Notes: generated by a model from the sequence alone, not told the origin. A stretch of 64,000 nt of DNA from CBDANW01 sp965197825 (GCA_965197825.1 CBDANW010000003.1:2294001-2358000); one strand, 5' to 3'; counted from the first letter of the stretch, positions 16,278 through 25,921 are shown. Numbers and translations: made by a program.

Positions 16278-16658
16278 TCAAGACTGGAATCCGATAAGCA
16301 AGAGGAACGCGGCATCTTCCGCAGCCGAAACCCGGTGCCTTTTGCCTTGTCCGATGAATAGCGTCCGGCCCGAGCCCAGCGTGAGAGATTGACGGTTCTC
16401 GAGTCCCTCGACAGTGACCGCCCCGGTGACCGGCACGATGACGACGGGGCCAGGCGCCACGTGTTCGTGAATCTCTCCACCCGCCCGGACGGCGGTGAGT
16501 ACGGCCGTCATTCCTTTACCCTTCGCCAGCGTGCGCGCCGAGCGGCCGTTGCGGGCGAGCTCTTCGGAGCCCAGCAAGTCGTGAGCGATCGCTGCCACGT
16601 CAAGAGATTCGAGCGTGATGGCTCCGAAGTCGAGCGGTGCGTCCCGTTGCGTGGCCAT
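16278..16658 (-). CDS. small cupin-domain protein
   Basis: 126 residues. Residues 45-122 form a single cupin barrel: MTAVLTAVRAGGEIHEHVAP (motif 1 with G, E, H and H), GPVVIVPVTGAVTVEGLENR, then LGSGRTLFIGQGKRHRVSAA (motif 2, with His in GKRHRV). The likely metal ligands are His, His, a Glu and the motif 2 His. The N-terminal 40 residues are helical (ITLESLDVAAIAHDLLGSEE). Stand-alone small cupins bind metals or small ligands; no substrate can be inferred. It is isolated between element debris. Confidence 0.75.
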   Translation of the reverse strand: MATQRDAPLDFGAITLESLDVAAIAHDLLGSEELARNGRSARTLAKGKGMTAVLTAVRAGGEIHEHVAPGPVVIVPVTGAVTVEGLENRQSLTLGSGRTLFIGQGKRHRVSAAEDAAFLLLIGFQS

Positions 16659-16703
16659 TGCTTTACTCCATTCTCGAGGAAGTACCAGACCCGTGTTTAG
16701 GGA

Positions 16704-16802
16704 ATGGCCTCAATCCTTGCGTTCTTCCTGGCTGCGGCCGCCTTACGTCTCTGCTGCGTGATCTTCCAGTCCATCCCCGTATCGCTGTCGCGAAGACCTT
16801 CT
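16704..16802 (+). pseudogene. possible start of a small membrane protein, cut by D
   Basis: The open frame MASILAFFLAAAALRLCCVI runs until the D element at 16803. It is hydrophobic and signal-like. No family is recognised and it may be chance. Confidence 0.2.
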
Positions 16803-17101
16803 GGTGCTTACGCCATCAAGTGTTGCTACGCCGCGTTTGAATGCTAGTGTCAGTTGGCCTGCCTGTGTCGGCGCACGCCAAATAAGTATGTCGGCGTGCA
16901 CACGGAGACATCCTTGAAGGTCAGGCACCGCGTGGTCAGTCCAGCCGGCATCGTAAAAAGAACCGCGTCTCTCGAAATCAGGCTCAAACTCTAGCACGAG
17001 AACGGGTTACGTGGCAGCCACCAACATTTGCTTGGGTGCTTCTGCCATCAAGTGTTGGTGAGATGACGCTAAGACTTTACACTGCATTAAATTACAGCCA
17101 A
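16803..17101. repeat. D miniature element, rearranged copy
   Basis: It starts GGTGCTTACGCCATCAAGTG and follows the complete D at 39682..39897 as far as the CCACCAACA near 17020. Instead of the right tip, a second D tip begins at about 17035 (GGTGCTTCTGCCATCAAGTG). That continues to 17101 as the reverse complement of the left part of A-prime. The minus strand reads VPDLQGCLRVHADILIWRAP, a coding-like trace shared by D copies. Confidence 0.65.
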
Positions 17102-17366
17102 AATAGCGCTCGTGACCTTCGCTGCGCGCTAAATAGAGCGTAAGCGCCTTTTTTGCAAATGGATACGTACACATCACCAACAGTAAACAGCGCAAGCACC
17201 GACATCAACGACGCCCCAAGATCGATTTCACGAGCATCGCCCTCCCGGTTCTGTCGCAGCGAATTGAGATCTTTCTTTTTTGCGGACGACAGCCGGCAAC
17301 AGTAGACGGAGCAACCACCCATAATCCGGTATAGAATACGTCCTATCGTCGAAATTTGAGGAGTTG
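17102..17366. promoter_or_regulatory. upstream region of the TonB receptor gene
   Basis: 265 bp without a gene. It contains a C-like arm (TTCTTTTTTGCGGACGACAG near 17270), a possible -10 box TAGAAT at about 17331 and the ribosome site GAGGAG at 17357. No Fur-like or riboswitch motif was recognised. Confidence 0.35.
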
Positions 17367-20087
17367 ATGTCCGTCGCTGTCGCAAGCGGTACGGGCGGAA
17401 GCGGAGAAGGACGTGAAGGGAGCAGGGACGTGAAGAAGAGTGGTCGGAGACGTGCCGCTGGGCTGCTAGCAGCACTTGTGCTTTCCTGGCTGCCCATCGA
17501 AGCGGAGGCACGCAGCGCCGCCCAGGACGATCGTCAGGGGCAGATCGAGGCGCTGAGCCGGGTGCTCGGGATGACCACGGCGGAGATCGAGGCGATGGAT
17601 CTGTCCTCCGAGGAGATGCAGTTTTTGCTGGAGGGCTATACCGAGGAGACGGTCGTCGTCGGTACTCGTGCGCAGCCGCGGACGGTCGCCGAGTCACCGG
17701 TTCCGGTCGATGTTCTCTCCTCCTTCGACATCACCAGGCAGGGCGCCGTCAACCTGCAGGAGCAGCTTAGGACGATCGTCCCGTCGTTCAACATCAACAC
17801 ACAGCCGATAAGCGACGCCTCGACGGTCGTTCGGCCGGCAATGCTACGCAACCTCGCGCCGGACCATACGCTCGTCCTGATCAACGGCAAGCGCCGCCAC
17901 CGCTCGTCGATCATTGACTGGCACGGCGGCAACGGCGTCGCCTTCGGGTCACAGGGCCCCGATATCTCGGCCATTCCGTCGATTGCGTTGCGGCAGGTCG
18001 AGGTGCTGCGCGACGGCGCGGCGGCGCAGTACGGCTCGGACACGATCGCCGGCGTGATGAACTTCCAGCTCAAGGATGCTCCATCGGGGGGCACACTCGC
18101 GTTCAACACCGGCACTTTCGGATCGGGCGACGGTGAAGCCTTCAACGTCGCCGGAAATGTTGGGCTGCCGCTTGGCGCCACCGGCTTCGCCAACCTCAGC
18201 TTGGAGTACGGCAGCTCGAACCCGACCAATCGGAGCGCGCCTCGCAGCGATGCGATCGCGCTGCGGGCGGCCGGGAATTCGGACATCGCCTCCGACACGC
18301 CTCAGGTCTGGGGCTCGCCGCGGGTCGACGACGACCTGAAGCTGTTCGGGAACTTCGGCTACACCGCCGCCAACGGCGTGCAGTTCTACAGCCACACGAA
18401 CTACGCCAGCAAAAAAGTGACGGGGGGATTCTTCTTCCGGAACCCGAACACGCGGGGCGGCGTCTTCAGCATCGACGGCGGCAAAACGCTGCTGATCGGC
18501 GACGCGCTCATGGCGGCAGGTACCAGCTCGGCGAACTGCCCCACGGTCGCGATCACTGACCACGTCGCCGACGCGGCCGCCCTGGAGCAGGTGTTCGACG
18601 ACCCAAACTGCTTCTCGTTCCGGGAGCGGTTTCCAGGCGGTTTCACCCCGAATTTCGGTGGCAAAGCCACGGACGTGTCACTCGTCGGCGGCGTCCGCCG
18701 CCTCACTGCGGCCGGCTTCGTCTGGGACGTGAGCGGCTCGGTCGGGGCTCACGAGACCGATCTGTTCATCTCCGACACCGTCAACGCCTCGCTCGGCCCC
18801 GACACGCCGACCGGGTTCGAGCTCGGCAGCAACCGGCAGCGGGAGGTCGGCGTCAACTTCGATGTCTCCTACGCCGCCACCGAGATGGTCAATATAGCCG
18901 CCGGTGTGGAATGGCGTGATGAACAGTACCAGACCACCGAGGGTCATCCGACATCGTGGACAGTCGGTCCCTATGGACGCGGGCAGGGCTTCTCGGCTGG
19001 TTCCAACGGCTTCTTCGGCTACGGGCCGCTCGCCGCGGGCACCTGGAACCGGAGCAACGTCGCGGTCTACGGCGATCTGGAGCTGAACGACCCAGACGAC
19101 GGCTGGACCCTCGGAGCCGCAGTCCGGGTCGAGAACTTCGAAGATTTCGGCACGACGACGAACGGTAAGGTCTCCGGCCGGCTCGGCTTCGTGCGCGCCA
19201 GCGTGAGCAGCGGCTTCCGCGCGCCCACCCCCGGCCAGCAGAACGGGTTCAACATTGCGACCGTCTTCGACCCGGCGCTCGGCGATCTGGTGAACAACGG
19301 TACCATCCCGTCGAACTCCCCGGTGGCGGCACTTCGCGGCGGTGTGCCTCTGCGTCCCGAAACGTCGATCAACTACACAGCCGGAGTGGTTTTCGATACC
19401 GGGCTGTTCAATTTCACGGCCGACTACTTCCGCATCGACGTCTCGGACCGGATCGGCATCACGAGCAACTTCACTCTTGAGAATGACGAGATCGACGCGC
19501 TACTGGCGCAGGGTGTGGACGCCGCCCGTGACCTGAAACGATTCAGGTTCTTCACCAACGCGTTCGCCACCCGGTCGCAGGGCATCGACCTGGTCTCGAC
19601 CTTCACTCCTATCGCCCTGCGAGGCAACACCGTCATCAGCGCCGTCTTCAACTACACCGACACCAAGGTGACCGACAACGACCAGGGACTGCTCAACGAC
19701 CGGCGGCTCACCGAGTTTGCCTACGCGCTGCCACGGACCCGGTGGAACATCGGCCTCACCCAGCGGATGGGGCGCATGAGCTTCCTCGGCCGGGTCAACT
19801 ATTACGGTGGCTGGTACGACTACGACAGCGGATTCGCCAAGCTCTACACGCCATCGGGCGGCATCGACAACGGCTTCTTCGGCGGCAAGCCGGTCGTCGA
19901 TCTGGAGTTGACCATCGACGCTGGCGGCGGCGCGACGGTGACGGTGGGCGCCCAGAACGCGTTCAACACCTACCCGGACGAGAGTGCGCGCGCGATGTCG
20001 GTCGGCGAGAAGTACAGCGAGTACACGCCATGGGGCTTCAACGGCGCCTACTACTACGTGCGACTCGGGTACGGATGGGGCAGTTAG
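17367..20087 (+). CDS. TonB-dependent outer-membrane receptor
   Basis: About 906 residues from ATG 17367. An in-frame GTG at 17430 would give a cleaner signal peptide (MKKSGRRRAAGLLAALVLSW) and has its own AG-rich ribosome site. A TonB-box-like ETVVVGTR occurs near residue 93. The plug domain follows with VDVLSSFDITRQGAVNLQEQ, DHTLVLINGKRRHRSS and IALRQVEVLRDGAAAQYGSD then TIAGVMNFQL. The rest is a long beta-barrel rich in aromatic-ended strands (RASVSSGFRAPTPGQQN, INYTAGVVFDTGLFNFTADY) ending YYYVRLGYGWGS. Such receptors import siderophores, cobalamin or carbohydrates with TonB energy. No substrate is evident, and no transporter or regulator lies alongside. The gene is intact; an element B tip begins about 10 bp after the stop. 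Confidence 0.92.
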   Translation: MSVAVASGTGGSGEGREGSRDVKKSGRRRAAGLLAALVLSWLPIEAEARSAAQDDRQGQIEALSRVLGMTTAEIEAMDLSSEEMQFLLEGYTEETVVVGTRAQPRTVAESPVPVDVLSSFDITRQGAVNLQEQLRTIVPSFNINTQPISDASTVVRPAMLRNLAPDHTLVLINGKRRHRSSIIDWHGGNGVAFGSQGPDISAIPSIALRQVEVLRDGAAAQYGSDTIAGVMNFQLKDAPSGGTLAFNTGTFGSGDGEAFNVAGNVGLPLGATGFANLSLEYGSSNPTNRSAPRSDAIALRAAGNSDIASDTPQVWGSPRVDDDLKLFGNFGYTAANGVQFYSHTNYASKKVTGGFFFRNPNTRGGVFSIDGGKTLLIGDALMAAGTSSANCPTVAITDHVADAAALEQVFDDPNCFSFRERFPGGFTPNFGGKATDVSLVGGVRRLTAAGFVWDVSGSVGAHETDLFISDTVNASLGPDTPTGFELGSNRQREVGVNFDVSYAATEMVNIAAGVEWRDEQYQTTEGHPTSWTVGPYGRGQGFSAGSNGFFGYGPLAAGTWNRSNVAVYGDLELNDPDDGWTLGAAVRVENFEDFGTTTNGKVSGRLGFVRASVSSGFRAPTPGQQNGFNIATVFDPALGDLVNNGTIPSNSPVAALRGGVPLRPETSINYTAGVVFDTGLFNFTADYFRIDVSDRIGITSNFTLENDEIDALLAQGVDAARDLKRFRFFTNAFATRSQGIDLVSTFTPIALRGNTVISAVFNYTDTKVTDNDQGLLNDRRLTEFAYALPRTRWNIGLTQRMGRMSFLGRVNYYGGWYDYDSGFAKLYTPSGGIDNGFFGGKPVVDLELTIDAGGGATVTVGAQNAFNTYPDESARAMSVGEKYSEYTPWGFNGAYYYVRLGYGWGS

Positions 20088-20094
20088 TCAACCG

Positions 20095-20208
20095 TCCCGG
20101 CGCGCCGACCTTGAGCTCGTTTGTGTTTTTGGACACGATGCGCCCAAGGCCATCAAGGTGAGCAGGACCGCGAATGACGCTGGCCCCATCGTGTCACGAG
20201 AGCGACTT
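20095..20208 (-). repeat. element B tip and element A transposase scrap
   Basis: CGGCGCGCCGACCTTGAG then CGTTTGTGTTTTTGGACACG is an inverted B tip. At 20171..20207 the sequence matches the 3' coding end of element A (AATGACGCTGGCCCCATCGT). Confidence 0.65.
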
Positions 20209-20605
20209 GGGGTGTGCTCCGCGACGGCCGCCGATGCGGGTGAGATGCTCGCGCAGGGGATCGAGAGACAACCTTTCGTGATCGTTTGGGATAGTCAAGT
20301 GCTGGACACAGGCCAGCTCGGCATCGTCGCAGGAACGCGGAACCTCAAGACTGCACTAGAGTTCGTCCGGTTCGCCACAACTGCAGAGTCGATGGCAGCC
20401 GTCAGCGGCTACATTGCTTACAGCCCCGCGCGCCGGTCGAGCTTACCTTTGCTCGGAACGCACGTTGAGGCCGGTGTCGACATGAACCCCCACATGCTAA
20501 CGTACCCTGACAATACCGTGCGCGTCCTGCAGAGTGACTGGTTGTGGTGGGAGCGACCACATGGACGCGATGAACGAGCGCTTCAGCGCGTGGCTAGCCC
20601 AGTGA
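20209..20605 (+). pseudogene. ABC-transporter solute-binding protein, C-terminal remnant
   Basis: The translation EMLAQGIERQPFVIVWDSQV, GQLGIVAGTRNLKTALEFVR, FATTAESMAAVSGYIAYSPA and VRVLQSDWLWWE is typical of the C-lobe of family 1/PotD-like periplasmic binding proteins for polyamines. A frameshift near 20552 separates the final DHMDAMNERFSAWLAQ before TGA. The N-lobe is missing. Confidence 0.7.
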
Positions 20606-20636
20606 AACGGCCACGACTGCGGGCCGCGCGGGTGCC

Positions 20637-20765
20637 CGACGTTCAGAGACATCTTCGTGTGCACGCCGACATCATTCAATTTATGGCGTTCGTCGACACA
20701 GAACAGGCCAACTGACACCAGCATTCAAACGCGGCCTAGCAACACTTGATGACGGAAACACAGGT
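20637..20765 (-). repeat. D element fragment
   Basis: It shares GACATCTTCGTGTGCACGCC with inverted D and ends CAACACTTGATGACGGAAAC, a diverged D tip. Confidence 0.55.
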
Positions 20766-20773
20766 TGACTGAG

Positions 20774-21806
20774 ATGGTCGAACTTTCGCTCGCTACGATC
20801 GCACGCGCGCTTGACACGATGCTAGACGAGCAGATGACAGCCCAGGCACGTATCGCCGCCCATCTTGTGGCCGCAGCTGAAGCGGCTGGGCATGACTCGG
20901 TGCGCGTCATCGAGATTCTAGATGCCATCATCGCGAGCACGGTACTGGACGAGATCTGGATCACGGACGAGGAAGGCGTTGCCTATCTCACTACCGTCCG
21001 AGATGAGACCGGAGCATTGGTGCCTTTCCAGTTCGATCCAGACCCTGCGGTCCAACCACAGGCATCCACGTTCTATTCCCTGCTTGCATCTTCCCTCGAT
21101 AGCGACGATGCCGTGACACAGCCAGCGCAGGTGCGGGAGATCGATCACGAGATCTACAAGTACGTCGGAGTCAGCGGTGTTGACCGGCATCGGATTGTGC
21201 AAGTGGGCAATGCGCCGGCCTTTGACGAGCAGGATGTTTTGAGCAATGCCTATACCTCACCGGTCATGACAGCGGTGATGGCAGCCTTTGGCGAGCCCGA
21301 AATTCTGAGCAACACCTATACCAACCGGCTAGCCGAAATCAGGAGCGTCCTTGAGGGGATCCTTGGCCATCAAATGATCGTGCAGGCCATGCTGGTGGAT
21401 TATTTTGTGGTCGGAGCCGAGGAGGCCGGGTGGTCGGTGGAGGAAATCCAGAACAGGCTTCACCGCATTTTGAACTCCACCATTATTGGCGAGATTTCAC
21501 ATCGTAGCCCTCAGCGGTGATGCCGTTTACACTACTTTCCCGTCTTACCCAGCAAGCCGCTTCCCGACCGATCTACCGCATGTCGATGACCTGGCTCCGC
21601 TCATGAAAGAGACGGTGGAAGGGACGACGCAAATTGTCCATGAAACCGTGCCGCGCGCCTCCGATGGCGTTCCATACAAATACGTCACGCTTGCCAGCGC
21701 AAACTCTCCACGTTGGGTGCAGGTGGGCCTGCCGATCGCAAGCAGTTCCCCCGTGTCCCTGGGTTCCCCACCATCCGCAGTTGGAAGCGCGGATCCAGAG
21801 GTGTAA
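20774..21806 (+). pseudogene. two-repeat sensory-domain-like protein, frameshifted in repeat 2
   Basis: Two tandem homologous units. Unit 1 (from 20774): a helical lead (RALDTMLDEQMTAQARIAAH), then a PAS/Cache-like segment (IASTVLDEIWITDEEGVAYL, EIDHEIYKYVGVSGVDRHRI). Unit 2 repeats the order: SVLEGILGHQMIVQAMLVDY, then LNSTIIGEI. The frame breaks near 21500 and goes on as LSGDAVYTTFPS and VPYKYVTLASANSPRWVQVG, ending at 21806. A single indel would restore one protein of about 340 residues. No transmembrane or output domain is seen, and the family name is uncertain. The start abuts the D fragment, so the true N-terminus may be lost. Confidence 0.55.
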
Positions 21807-21842
21807 CTGGAAGGTCGGACAGAGCTTCGGATGCAGGTATAG

Positions 21843-22502
21843 ATGTCGCCCAAAGGATCACCGAACGGAGACGGCCCCGAAGGCGGCGGCAATCCAACTC
21901 AGTCGCCCAGCGCAAAACACATCTGCGTCTATCTGGCCGGGAACATCGGAAACCGCAAAGGGCATGTCCGACAGGCCAAGACCCTGGGCCGCCTGATGGC
22001 GACGGAAGGGATCGGTCTGGTGTACGGCGGGGCGCGGGTCGGGCTGATGGGCATTCTGGCCGACGCCGTCCTTGCGCACGGCGGCAGCGTCACCGGCGTC
22101 ATCCCACGACATCTGGAATACCAGGACGTGGCCCACGACGGCCTGAGCCAACTGCATGTGGTCGACACCATGCATGAACGGAAATACAAGATGCAGTCGT
22201 TGGCGGACGCGTCGCTGGCCTTGCCCGGGGGTTTTGGAACGATCGAGGAGATATTCGAAGCGCTCACCTGGGCGCAGATCGAGCTGCATGAGAAGCCGTG
22301 CGTCTTGCTGAACAGTGACGGCTACTACGACTACCTGTTCAAGTTCCTGGACCACGCAGTCGCCGAGGGGCTGCTGAAGGGGAAAAATCGCGCGTTGGCC
22401 CTGCAGGCACCGACCGCCGAATCGGCGTTGCAGATGATCCAGTCGGCTTGGGCCAAAACAGAAGATACCCTGGTCCAGACCTTGCGAGCCTACCGGCGTT
22501 GA
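21843..22502 (+). CDS. LOG-family (lysine decarboxylase-like) nucleotide phosphoribohydrolase
   Basis: 219 residues. LOG proteins hydrolyse (cytokinin) nucleoside 5'-monophosphates, and bacterial ones often act on AMP or CMP. Signature motifs are present: GLVYGGARVGLMGILADAVL (about residues 58-77) and LPGGFGTIEEIFEALTW (PGGxGTxxE, catalytic Glu). The first motif near residue 30 (ICVYLAGNIGNRKGH) differs from the usual SSG version. The N-terminal 20 residues are Gly/Pro-rich and probably disordered. The gene starts 36 bp after the broken two-repeat gene, possibly once its operon partner. A C-like tip begins just after the stop. Confidence 0.88.
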   Translation: MSPKGSPNGDGPEGGGNPTQSPSAKHICVYLAGNIGNRKGHVRQAKTLGRLMATEGIGLVYGGARVGLMGILADAVLAHGGSVTGVIPRHLEYQDVAHDGLSQLHVVDTMHERKYKMQSLADASLALPGGFGTIEEIFEALTWAQIELHEKPCVLLNSDGYYDYLFKFLDHAVAEGLLKGKNRALALQAPTAESALQMIQSAWAKTEDTLVQTLRAYRR

Positions 22503-22507
22503 AGCCC

Positions 22508-22907
22508 TGATTTTTTGCGGACAACAGGCTGTCCCTTCCCATTTAATCGATCCGAATGGATTTAGAACCCGACCTCGGTAGGGTCTAGGGCTGGCGCGGT
22601 GCAAGAAGGATGCGAATCGATGGCTGAAAGCGGCACACCATCCAGTCCTGTGCCAAAACTCGGCCCTTTTGAAATAGACCACAGATCGGCAGCTTAGACG
22701 CCCTTGGAATCCGCGCAGAATCGAGGGTATTTCGCGCCGCAGGGCTGGCTTCTGCCCCCTGGGCTGCGGGTGGCGAGCGACAGGCCCACCGGGGGTGCGC
22801 ACGGCTGGCTCAAATCGGCTGCGGGGCGAGCTGCGGGCAGCGGACTTCGCACCCGGAAGTCCCTCATTAGACTGGACTTTATCGAGCAGAAGAGCGAACG
22901 TTCGGTG
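22508..22907 (+). repeat. C-like tip, A tip and leader of the recombinase module
   Basis: TTTTTTGCGGACAACAG at 22510, then an A tip at 22645..22690 ending CAGCTTAGACGCCCTTGG. From 22690 the DNA matches the inverted module copy (47462 downwards), so the module boundary coincides with the A tip in both copies. No gene is supported between 22690 and 22907. Confidence 0.7.
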
Positions 22908-23339
22908 ATGCCGCGGGATACAGGGGTTGGCCGGAACGTCGTTTTGGACGGTTTGGACTTCGCCAGCTTACGGCGGGTCTGGGAGCAGACCTTTGGGGCA
23001 GTTCCGCCAAGCTCGCTCTCGCGTATCTTCATGCGCCGCGTTCTCTTGCACGAACGCCAGTGCCGGACCCATGGCGGGCTTTCGGCCGCAACCCGGCGCG
23101 CTCTGGCCGCCATGGCGAACGAGACACCAGGCAACGCCGCTCCCGCAGGGTCCGTTTCTGCCGGCACCCATCTCGTCCGCGAGTGGAATGGCCGGACCTA
23201 CCAGGTCGAGGTAGTCGACAACGGCTATCGGTTCGATGGCAAAACCTATCCGTCCCTCACCGCCGTCACAAAGCGAATCACCGGAACCCACTGGTCAGGA
23301 CCACGCTTTTTCGGTCTGACGCCCAAGCGCAAGGCCTAA
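22908..23339 (+). CDS. DUF2924 protein of the recombinase module
   Basis: 143 residues from ATG 22908 (MPRDTGVGRNVVLDGLDFAS). DUF2924 landmarks: LRRVWEQTFGAVPPSSLSRI, then FMRRVLLHERQCRTHGGL, and the C-terminal LVREWNGRTYQVEVVDNGYR and GKTYPSLTAVTKRITGTHWS followed by GPRFFGL. DUF2924 is regularly found directly upstream of large serine recombinases in integrated elements; its role is unknown, perhaps a directionality or DNA-binding partner. The recombinase ATG follows one base after its TAA. Here DUF2924 is intact and the recombinase is truncated, the reverse of the second copy. Confidence 0.85.
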   Translation: MPRDTGVGRNVVLDGLDFASLRRVWEQTFGAVPPSSLSRIFMRRVLLHERQCRTHGGLSAATRRALAAMANETPGNAAPAGSVSAGTHLVREWNGRTYQVEVVDNGYRFDGKTYPSLTAVTKRITGTHWSGPRFFGLTPKRKA

Positions 23340-23340
23340 C

Positions 23341-24214
23341 ATGAAGAAAATCCGCTGTGCCATCTATACGCGAAAGAGCGCGGAAGAGGGTCTCGAGCAG
23401 GAGTTCAACTCCCTCGATGCGCAGCGAGAGGCCTGCGCCGCGTATGTCGCGAGCCACAAGGCGGAGGGCTGGGTGCTGCTGCCAACCGTCTACGAGGACG
23501 CGGGGATCTCGGGAGGAACCCTGGAGCGCCCGGGCCTGCAGCGCTTGCTCGCCGACATCGATGCCGGTCTCGTCGAGCAGATCGTGGTCTACAAGGTCGA
23601 CCGGCTGACCCGTTCCCTCTCCGACTTTGCGAAGCTCGTCGAACGGCTCGAGGCGGCCGGCGCGGTTTTCGTCTCGGTGACCCAGTCCTTCAACACCGCG
23701 ACCAGCATGGGACGACTGACGCTGCATATGCTGCTGTCCTTCGCACAATTCGAACGCGAGGTCACGGCCGAGCGGATCCGCGATAAGGTCGCTGCCTCCA
23801 AGCGCAAGGGACTATGGATGGGCGGCCGCGTACCGCTCGGCTATGAGAAGGACGAGCGCACGTTGCGCATCAACGAGGCTGAGGCCGAAACGGTCCGGAC
23901 GCTCTATGCGCTGTACCGGAAGCACGGAACGCTCCGGCAGGTGAAGGCCGAGGCGGACCATCTGGGACTGCGCACCAAGCGACGCTTCGCCGCGGATGGA
24001 ACCCGGACAGGCGGGCTGCCGTTCCGTCGCGGACACCTCCACTGCCTGCTGACCAGTCCTCTCTACGCCGGCCGCATCCGGCACCAGAGGCGTGTCTACG
24101 AGGGCCAGCATCCATCGATCATTGCTCCGGAGCTCTGGGACGCGGTCCAGGCGCAGCTGCAGGCAGGGGCTGCCAAACCAAGGAGACGCACGACGAAGGG
24201 CCGCGCCGCCCCTT
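23341..24214 (+). pseudogene. large serine recombinase, 3' truncated by element B
   Basis: The first 291 residues equal the intact protein at 45317..46978: catalytic domain with the Ser in YTRKSAEEGLEQEFNSLDAQ, VVYKVDRLTRSLSDFAKLVE and FAQFEREVTAERIRDK. At GRAAPS the sequence jumps into the B tip at 24215, which adds RRVQKHKR and a stop. The zinc-ribbon/coiled-coil C-terminal half is missing. Confidence 0.9.
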
Positions 24215-24427
24215 CCCGTCGTGTCCAAAAACACAAACGATAGCGGCCTGTTGGTCACGCTGGATCCAACCAGGGATGGCGACGACCAACAAGGTTCAGG
24301 GCTGGCTCTGCCTCCTCATGACCGAGGATTCTAGCTTCCATTGGCCAACCAAGCCTCAGACGTCTCTGATCCGAAACGTCCCGGCGCGCCAGTCTTGAGT
24401 TCGTTTGTGTTTTTGGACAGGACGCGG
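24215..24427 (-). mobile_element. element B miniature derivative, about 213 bp
   Basis: Terminal repeats: GTCGTGTCCAAAAACACAAA at the left and, inverted, TTTGTGTTTTTGGACA at the right. Inside, the minus strand reads LVGRRHPWLDPA, the start of a B-type transposase, so the element is an internal deletion derivative. It separates the recombinase remnant from an ISL3 remnant. Confidence 0.75.
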
Positions 24428-24608
24428 TCGCCAGTTGCTCCATGCCAACCGGCGCCTGAACACCGCCTATATTTTCAAGGAGGCCTTCAGGCAACTCTGG
24501 GATTACCGCACCGAACGCGGCGCTCGCGCCTTTTTCACTCGTTGGAAAGACAGCCTCAAATGGCAACGCCTGCATCCGTACCAGAAGTTCGTCGGTATGA
24601 TTGAGTGA
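24428..24608 (+). pseudogene. ISL3-family transposase fragment
   Basis: The translation RQLLHANRRLNTAYIFKEAF, RQLWDYRTERGARAFFTRWK and DSLKWQRLHPYQKFVGMIE matches the ISL3 DDE domain region. The frame ends in a TGA formed with the IS3-a tip. Both flanks are truncated by other elements. Confidence 0.75.
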
Positions 24609-24635
24609 ACCGCCCCGGGTTTTCCGGAGACTGTT

Positions 24636-25554
24636 TTAGTTGAGTCTCGCCATCTCTAGCGAGCCTTCCTGCGAGCGATAGTAGTTCATCTCGTACTCGA
24701 CCGGGTGAGACATTTCCGATCGGCTCCAAGAGTCGTTGCGTGTTGTACCAATGGACCCACTCGAGGGTGGCGAACTCAACGTCTTCGAGACCACGCCAGG
24801 GCCCACGTCGACGGATCACCTCGGTCTTGTAGAGGCCGATGCTGGATTCAGCCAAAGCGTTATCGTAAGAGTCGCCTCGGCTGCCGACGGACGGCTCAAT
24901 ACCCGCCTCGGCGAGCCGCTCGGTGTAACGGATCGAGACGTACTGCACGCCGCGGTCGCTGTGATGCACCAATGGGTGTTCTGGGTTTAGTCGGCGCTCG
25001 TGCAGCGCCTGCTCCAACGCATCGAGAGCGATGCCGGCAGTCAACGATGTCGTCGCTCGCCAACCGACGATGAGTCGAGCGAAGACGTCGATGACGAAGG
25101 CGACATACACGAAGCCGCGCCACGTGGCGATGTAGGTCAGGTCCGAAACCCAGAGCTCGTTCGGGCGTGTGGCGTTGAAGTCGCGCTCCACGAGGTCCAT
25201 CGGGCGAGCGCCGCTCGAATCCGGCTTCGTCGTCTTGAATCGACGTCCACGGACCGCCCCCTGGAGACCCATTTCACGCATCAGACGGGCCACCGTGCAT
25301 CGAGCCACGTCGCGGCCCTCACGGCACAGCTGACGCCAGACCTTGCGCACGCCATACACGTCAAAGTTCTCTTGCCGTACACGACGAATCTCGCCGCGGA
25401 GTTGGACGTCGCGCTTCGCTCTCGCTGGCTGGCGGCTTGGGTCCTTCTCTCTCGCTTTCTGCTCGTAATAGGTCGACGGGGCGATCGGGAGCATCCGGCA
25501 GATCGGCTCGACCCCGTATTTTTCACGGTTCGCGTCCACGAACAACACATTCAC
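24636..25554 (-). pseudogene. IS3-a OrfB, copy 2, late frameshift
   Basis: Identical in layout to the intact copy from MNVLFVDANREKYGVEPICR through YDNALAESSIGLYKTEVIRR. One extra base at about 24703 (GACCGGGTGAG against GACGGGGGAG) shifts the last 25 codons. The tail then reads through the IS end to 24556. All three catalytic residues precede the lesion, so partial activity cannot be excluded. Confidence 0.88.
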
Positions 25555-25871
25555 CTCGGTCGGCGGTCGAGCTCCGCCTGGGCGAAAAACGCCGACGCCT
25601 TGCGAAGGATCTCGTTCGCCCGCTTTAGCTCACGGTTCTCTCGCTCAAGCTCCTTCAGCCGCTGACGCTCGTCCGTCGTCAGTCCCGCTCGTTTCCCAGC
25701 ATCACGCTCTGCTCGCCGCACCCACGTGCGTAGCGTTTCCCGCGTACAGTCAATCTTCGACGCAATCGATGAGATCGCTGACCACTGAGATTCGTGCTGA
25801 GCCTGCTGGTCGAAAACCATCCGCACTGCGCGCTCTTTTACCTCCGGTGAATACCTGCTTCGTCTTGTCAT
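25551..25871 (-). CDS. IS3-a OrfA, copy 2
   Basis: 106 residues, the same as the copy 3 OrfA except near the C-terminus (AQAELDRRPR against AQAGLDRRPK). It overlaps the OrfB start by 4 nt. Confidence 0.92.
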   Translation of the reverse strand: MTRRSRYSPEVKERAVRMVFDQQAQHESQWSAISSIASKIDCTRETLRTWVRRAERDAGKRAGLTTDERQRLKELERENRELKRANEILRKASAFFAQAELDRRPR

Positions 25872-25921
25872 GACTCCATCCTCTCAAGAGTTGGAGTCTC
25901 CGGGAAACCCGGGGCGGTTCA

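Larger units (their letters stand above)
24606..25921 (-). mobile_element. IS3-a copy 2
   Basis: Ends TGAACCGCCCCGGG and GGGGCGGTTCA as in the other copies. It encodes OrfA (intact) and OrfB (frameshift near its end). No target duplication is visible. Confidence 0.92.

Noticed and set aside
17949..18563. Long antisense open frame across the TonB receptor gene.
   Set aside because: It is a high-GC shadow of the receptor frame, with Arg/Ala-rich composition and no domain.
22704..22907. N-terminal extension of DUF2924.
   Set aside because: The added 68 residues lie in the repeated leader and are not DUF2924-like; ATG 22908 fits both module copies.
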